From Coriaria nepalensis (lineage: Eukaryota; Streptophyta; Magnoliopsida; Cucurbitales; Coriariaceae), in the NCBI GenBank assembly GCA_027186245.1, contig CP114482.1, forward strand, positions 10,497,209 through 10,561,208: a stretch of DNA of 64,000 bases. Reading direction: 5' to 3'. Below the pieces are notes generated by a model. It saw nothing but the letters and a program-made list of their open reading frames with translations. It did not search any database and had not been told where the DNA came from. The translations under genes and the position numbers were made by a program. Below are positions 61,578 to 64,000 of this stretch, in pieces. Each line of letters opens with the position of its first letter. Within the stretch, counting starts at the first letter, position 1.

Positions 61578-64000
61578 AATTAAAAGTAATTCGAAAGAAT
61601 TCTATTTTTTCGCACTTCAAACACGACTTTCGTTCAGAACTTGAAATTCAATAATTGAAGGCAACTATGCATCTTTTTAGCCTTAAAATCATGTCATTGA
61701 GTCTCTTCTAGTCATCAAATCATTTGAAAGCATTTTGAACAAATTCTATTTTCGCTCTTCAATCGAGACTTTTGTGGATAACTTGCAATTGATCTATTCA
61801 AGCGAATTATCCATTGTTTAGCCTTGAAATCATGTCATCGAGTCTCTTCTAGTAATTAAATCATTTCGAAAATATTTAAACGAAATCTTTTTTCGCACCT
61901 GAACCACGGCTTTTGTGCATAATTTGCAATGGATCTTTTGAAGGCAACTAGGCATTTGTATAGCCTTAAAATCATGTCATTGAATCACTTTTAGTCAGTA
62001 AATGATTCGAAATCAATCCAAACGAATTCTATTTTCGTATTTCAAACACGACTTTTGTGTAAAACGTGCAATTGATCTATTGAAGGGAATTATGCGTTTG
62101 TTTAGCCTTAAAATCATGTCATTGAGTCTTCTCTAGTCATTAAATCAATTAAAAGTAATTCGAAAGAATTCTATTTTCTTGCACTTCAAACACGACTTTC
62201 GTTCAGAACTTGAAATTCAATAATTGAAGGCAACTATGCATCTTTTTAGGCTTAAAATAATGTCATTGAGTCTCTTCTAGACATCAAATCATTTGAAAGC
62301 ATTTTCAACAAATTCTATTTTCGCTCTTCAATCGAGACTTTTGTCCATAACTTGCAATTGATCTATTCAAGCAAATTATCCATTGTTCAGCCTTGAAATC
62401 ATGTAATCGAGTCTCTTCTAGGAATTAAATCATTTCAAAGAAATTTAAACGAAATCTTTTTTCGCACCTGAACCACGGCTTTTGTGCATAATTTGCAATG
62501 GATCTTTTGAAGGCAACTAGGCATTTGTATAGCCTTAAAATCATATCATTGAATCACTTTTAGTCAGTAAATCATTCGAAATCAATTCAAACGAATTCTA
62601 TTTTCGCATTTCAAACCCGACTTTTGTGCAAAACATGCAATTGATCTATTGAAGGCAATTATGCATTTGTTTAGCCTTAAAATCATGTCATTGAGTCTTC
62701 TCTAGTCATTAAATCAATTAAAAGTAATTCGAAAGAATTCTATTTTTTCGCACTTCAAACACGACTTTCGTTCAGAACTTGAAATTCAATAATTGAAGGC
62801 AACTATGCATCTTTTTAGCCTTAAAATCATGTCATTGAGTCTCTTCTAGTCATCAAATCATTTGAAAGCATTTTGAACAAATTCTATTTTCGCTCTTCAA
62901 TCGAGACTTTTGTGGATAACTTGCAATTGATCTATTCAAGCGAATTATCCATTGTTTAGCCTTGAAATCATGTCATCGAGTCTCTTCTAGTAATTAAATC
63001 ATTTCGAAAATATTTAAACGAAATCTTTTTTCGCACCTGAACCACGGCTTTTGTGCATAATTTGCAATGGATCTTTTGAAGGCAACTAGGCATTTGTATA
63101 GCCTTAAAATCATGTCATTGAGTCACTTTTAGTCAGTAAATCATTCGAAATCAATTCAAACGAATTCTATTTTCGCATTTCAAACCCGACTTTTGTGCAA
63201 AACATGCAATTGATCTATTGAAGGCAATTATGCGTTTGTTTGGCCTTAAAATCATGTCATTGAGTCTTCTCTAGTCATTAAATCAATTAAAAGTAATTCG
63301 AAAGAATTCTATTTTTTCGCACTTCAAACACGACTTTCGTTCAGAACTTCCAATTCAACAATTGATGGCAACTATGCATCTTTTTCGCCTTAAAATCATG
63401 TAATTGAGTCTCTTCTAGTCATCAAATCATTTAAAGCCATTACGAACAAATTCTATTTTCGCTCTTTAAACGAGACTTTTGTGGATAACCTTCAATTGAT
63501 CTATTCAAGCGAATTATCCATTGTTTAGCCTTGAAATCATGTCATCGAGTCTCTTCTAGTAATTAAATCATTTCGAAGAAATTTAAACGAAATCTTTTTT
63601 CGCACCTGAACCACGGCTTTTGTGCATAATTTGCAATGGATCTTTTGAAGGCAACTAGGCATTTGTATAGCCTTAAAATCATGTCATTGAGTCACTTTTA
63701 GTCAGTAAATCATTCGAAATCAATTCAAACGAATTCTATTTTCGCATTTCAAACACGACTTTTGTGCAAAACATGCAATTGATCTATTGAAGGCAATTAT
63801 GCATTTGTTTAGCCTTAAAATCATGTCATTGAGTCTTCTCTAGTCATTAAATCAATTAAAAGTAATTCGAAAGAATTCTATTTTTTCGCACTTCAAACAC
63901 GACTTTCGTTCAGAACTTGAAATTCAATAATTGAAGGCAACTATGCATCTTTTTAGCCTTAAAATCATGTCATTGAGTCTCTTCTAGTCATCAAATCATT
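61578..64000 (+). repeat. Tract K: right-end mosaic with 1138-bp periodicity
   Basis: The tract starts at M2 of unit 61436; later units start at 62005, 62574, 63143 and 63712. Units 61436 and 62574 share aacttgaaattc in M2, tgtggataac in M3 and tcgaaaatatttaaacg in M4. Unit 62005 is divergent (ttttcgtatttc, gtaaaacgtgc, ttttcttgcac, taggcttaaaataatg, tagacatc, gttcagcc). Unit 63143 repeats the gtttggcc/tctttaaacgag type of 58022 and 60867. The last unit is cut after M1 (63712-63853), M2 (63854-63997) and three bases of M3. Confidence 0.82.

Larger units (their letters stand above)
1..64000 (+). repeat. Satellite DNA array, ~142-bp monomer in 4-monomer HORs
   Basis: The entire window is head-to-tail satellite. 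Four related monomers M1-M2-M3-M4 (142+144+141+142 bp) form a 569-bp higher-order unit, tracked here by the M1 start, which reads attcgaaatcaattcaaacg (or attcgtaatc, atttgtaatc). All four monomers share the tail cttRaaatcatgtcattgag followed by a C/T-rich stretch and tagtNatNaaatc. There are about 450 monomers, all in the same orientation. I saw no insertion, inversion or non-satellite base run. Counting M1 and M2 by hand gives about 31% G+C. Centromeric or pericentromeric location is inferred from scale and HOR structure; it is not shown by the sequence. The family name and host species are not recognised. Confidence 0.97.

Noticed and set aside
1..64000. CRISPR-like array of regular repeats
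   Set aside because: The repeats are 142 bp and directly abutting, with no unique spacers of 25-45 bp and no cas genes. The structure is a tandem satellite.
1..64000. Protein-coding genes or repeat-protein ORFs
   Set aside because: All frames on both strands contain stops within a monomer or two (tag, taa and tga are abundant), the 569-bp period is not a multiple of 3, and substitutions show no codon pattern.
1..64000. CENP-B box
   Set aside because: ttcg occurs often, but the CGGG part of the known box is missing. The nearest forms (ttcgaacgaaatc, ttcgcacctgaacc) do not fit.
1..64000. Ribosomal, tRNA or 5S RNA gene array
   Set aside because: The monomer is too AT-rich, and it shows no A/B box pair, no clover-leaf and no rRNA-like conserved segment.
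1..64000. Transposon or LTR insertion, or telomere repeats
   Set aside because: The M1 spacing is explained to the base by whole monomers (142 x n, with single-base changes), leaving no room for inserted sequence. No telomeric hexamer or heptamer run was seen.
1..64000. Assignment to a named plant or animal satellite family
   Set aside because: Monomer length alone is shared by many unrelated satellites, and I could not recognise a sequence match from memory. A database search would be needed.

Overview
The whole window is satellite DNA. From the first to the last base it is one uninterrupted, single-strand-orientation tandem array of an AT-rich monomer of about 142 bp (about 31% G+C by hand count of two monomers). 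I see no protein-coding gene, RNA gene, transposable element, CRISPR array or unique sequence anywhere. An array of this scale with a nested higher-order structure points to a eukaryotic centromeric or pericentromeric satellite. I could not match the monomer to a named family. A plant is my leading guess because of the many C-to-T and G-to-A differences at CpG sites, but an animal source is not excluded.

Basic architecture: four diverged monomer types follow each other in the fixed order M1 (142 bp), M2 (144 bp), M3 (141 bp), M4 (142 bp), giving a higher-order repeat (HOR) of 569 bp, or 568 bp where one base is missing. I followed the M1 start through the whole window and find 118 complete or left-truncated units plus a partial last one, about 450 monomers. 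Of the 118, 106 are four-monomer units, four have three monomers (M3/M4 fused), one has five (M2 doubled) and seven are a lone M1 inserted before the next M1.

Super-structure, left to right: 1-2269 is a 2-unit (1.14 kb) repeat. 1701-5684 is a 4+3 alternating, seven-monomer, 996-bp repeat in four copies. 5685-6396 is the five-monomer unit. 6397-14358 is a mosaic with 1.71-kb (3-unit) periodicity and longer 2.84-kb and 4.55-kb displacements. 14359-26305 is dominated by a 6-unit, 3.41-kb super-repeat; two adjacent copies (19478-22891 and 22892-26305) differ by one base that I could find. 26306-28581 is transitional. 28582-56883 carries four copies of a 37-monomer, 5262-bp super-repeat, separated by a 5-unit mosaic, by two copies of a 13-monomer 1849-bp repeat and by a short 5-monomer junction. 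55888-61577 is a 20-monomer, 2845-bp tandem duplication, and the right end is a mosaic with 1138-bp periodicity.

The elements work together only as a record of repeated unequal exchange and segmental amplification. Most irregular junctions I could place lie in the last third of the monomer, at or beside its most conserved stretch (cttaaaatcatgtcattgag) or in the tail just after it. Each monomer type also has a short dyad (stem about 5 bp) near its start, and M2 has a second, 7-bp perfect stem whose four loop bases vary among copies. These are structural features worth testing for centromere or recombination function; nothing in the sequence alone proves such a function.
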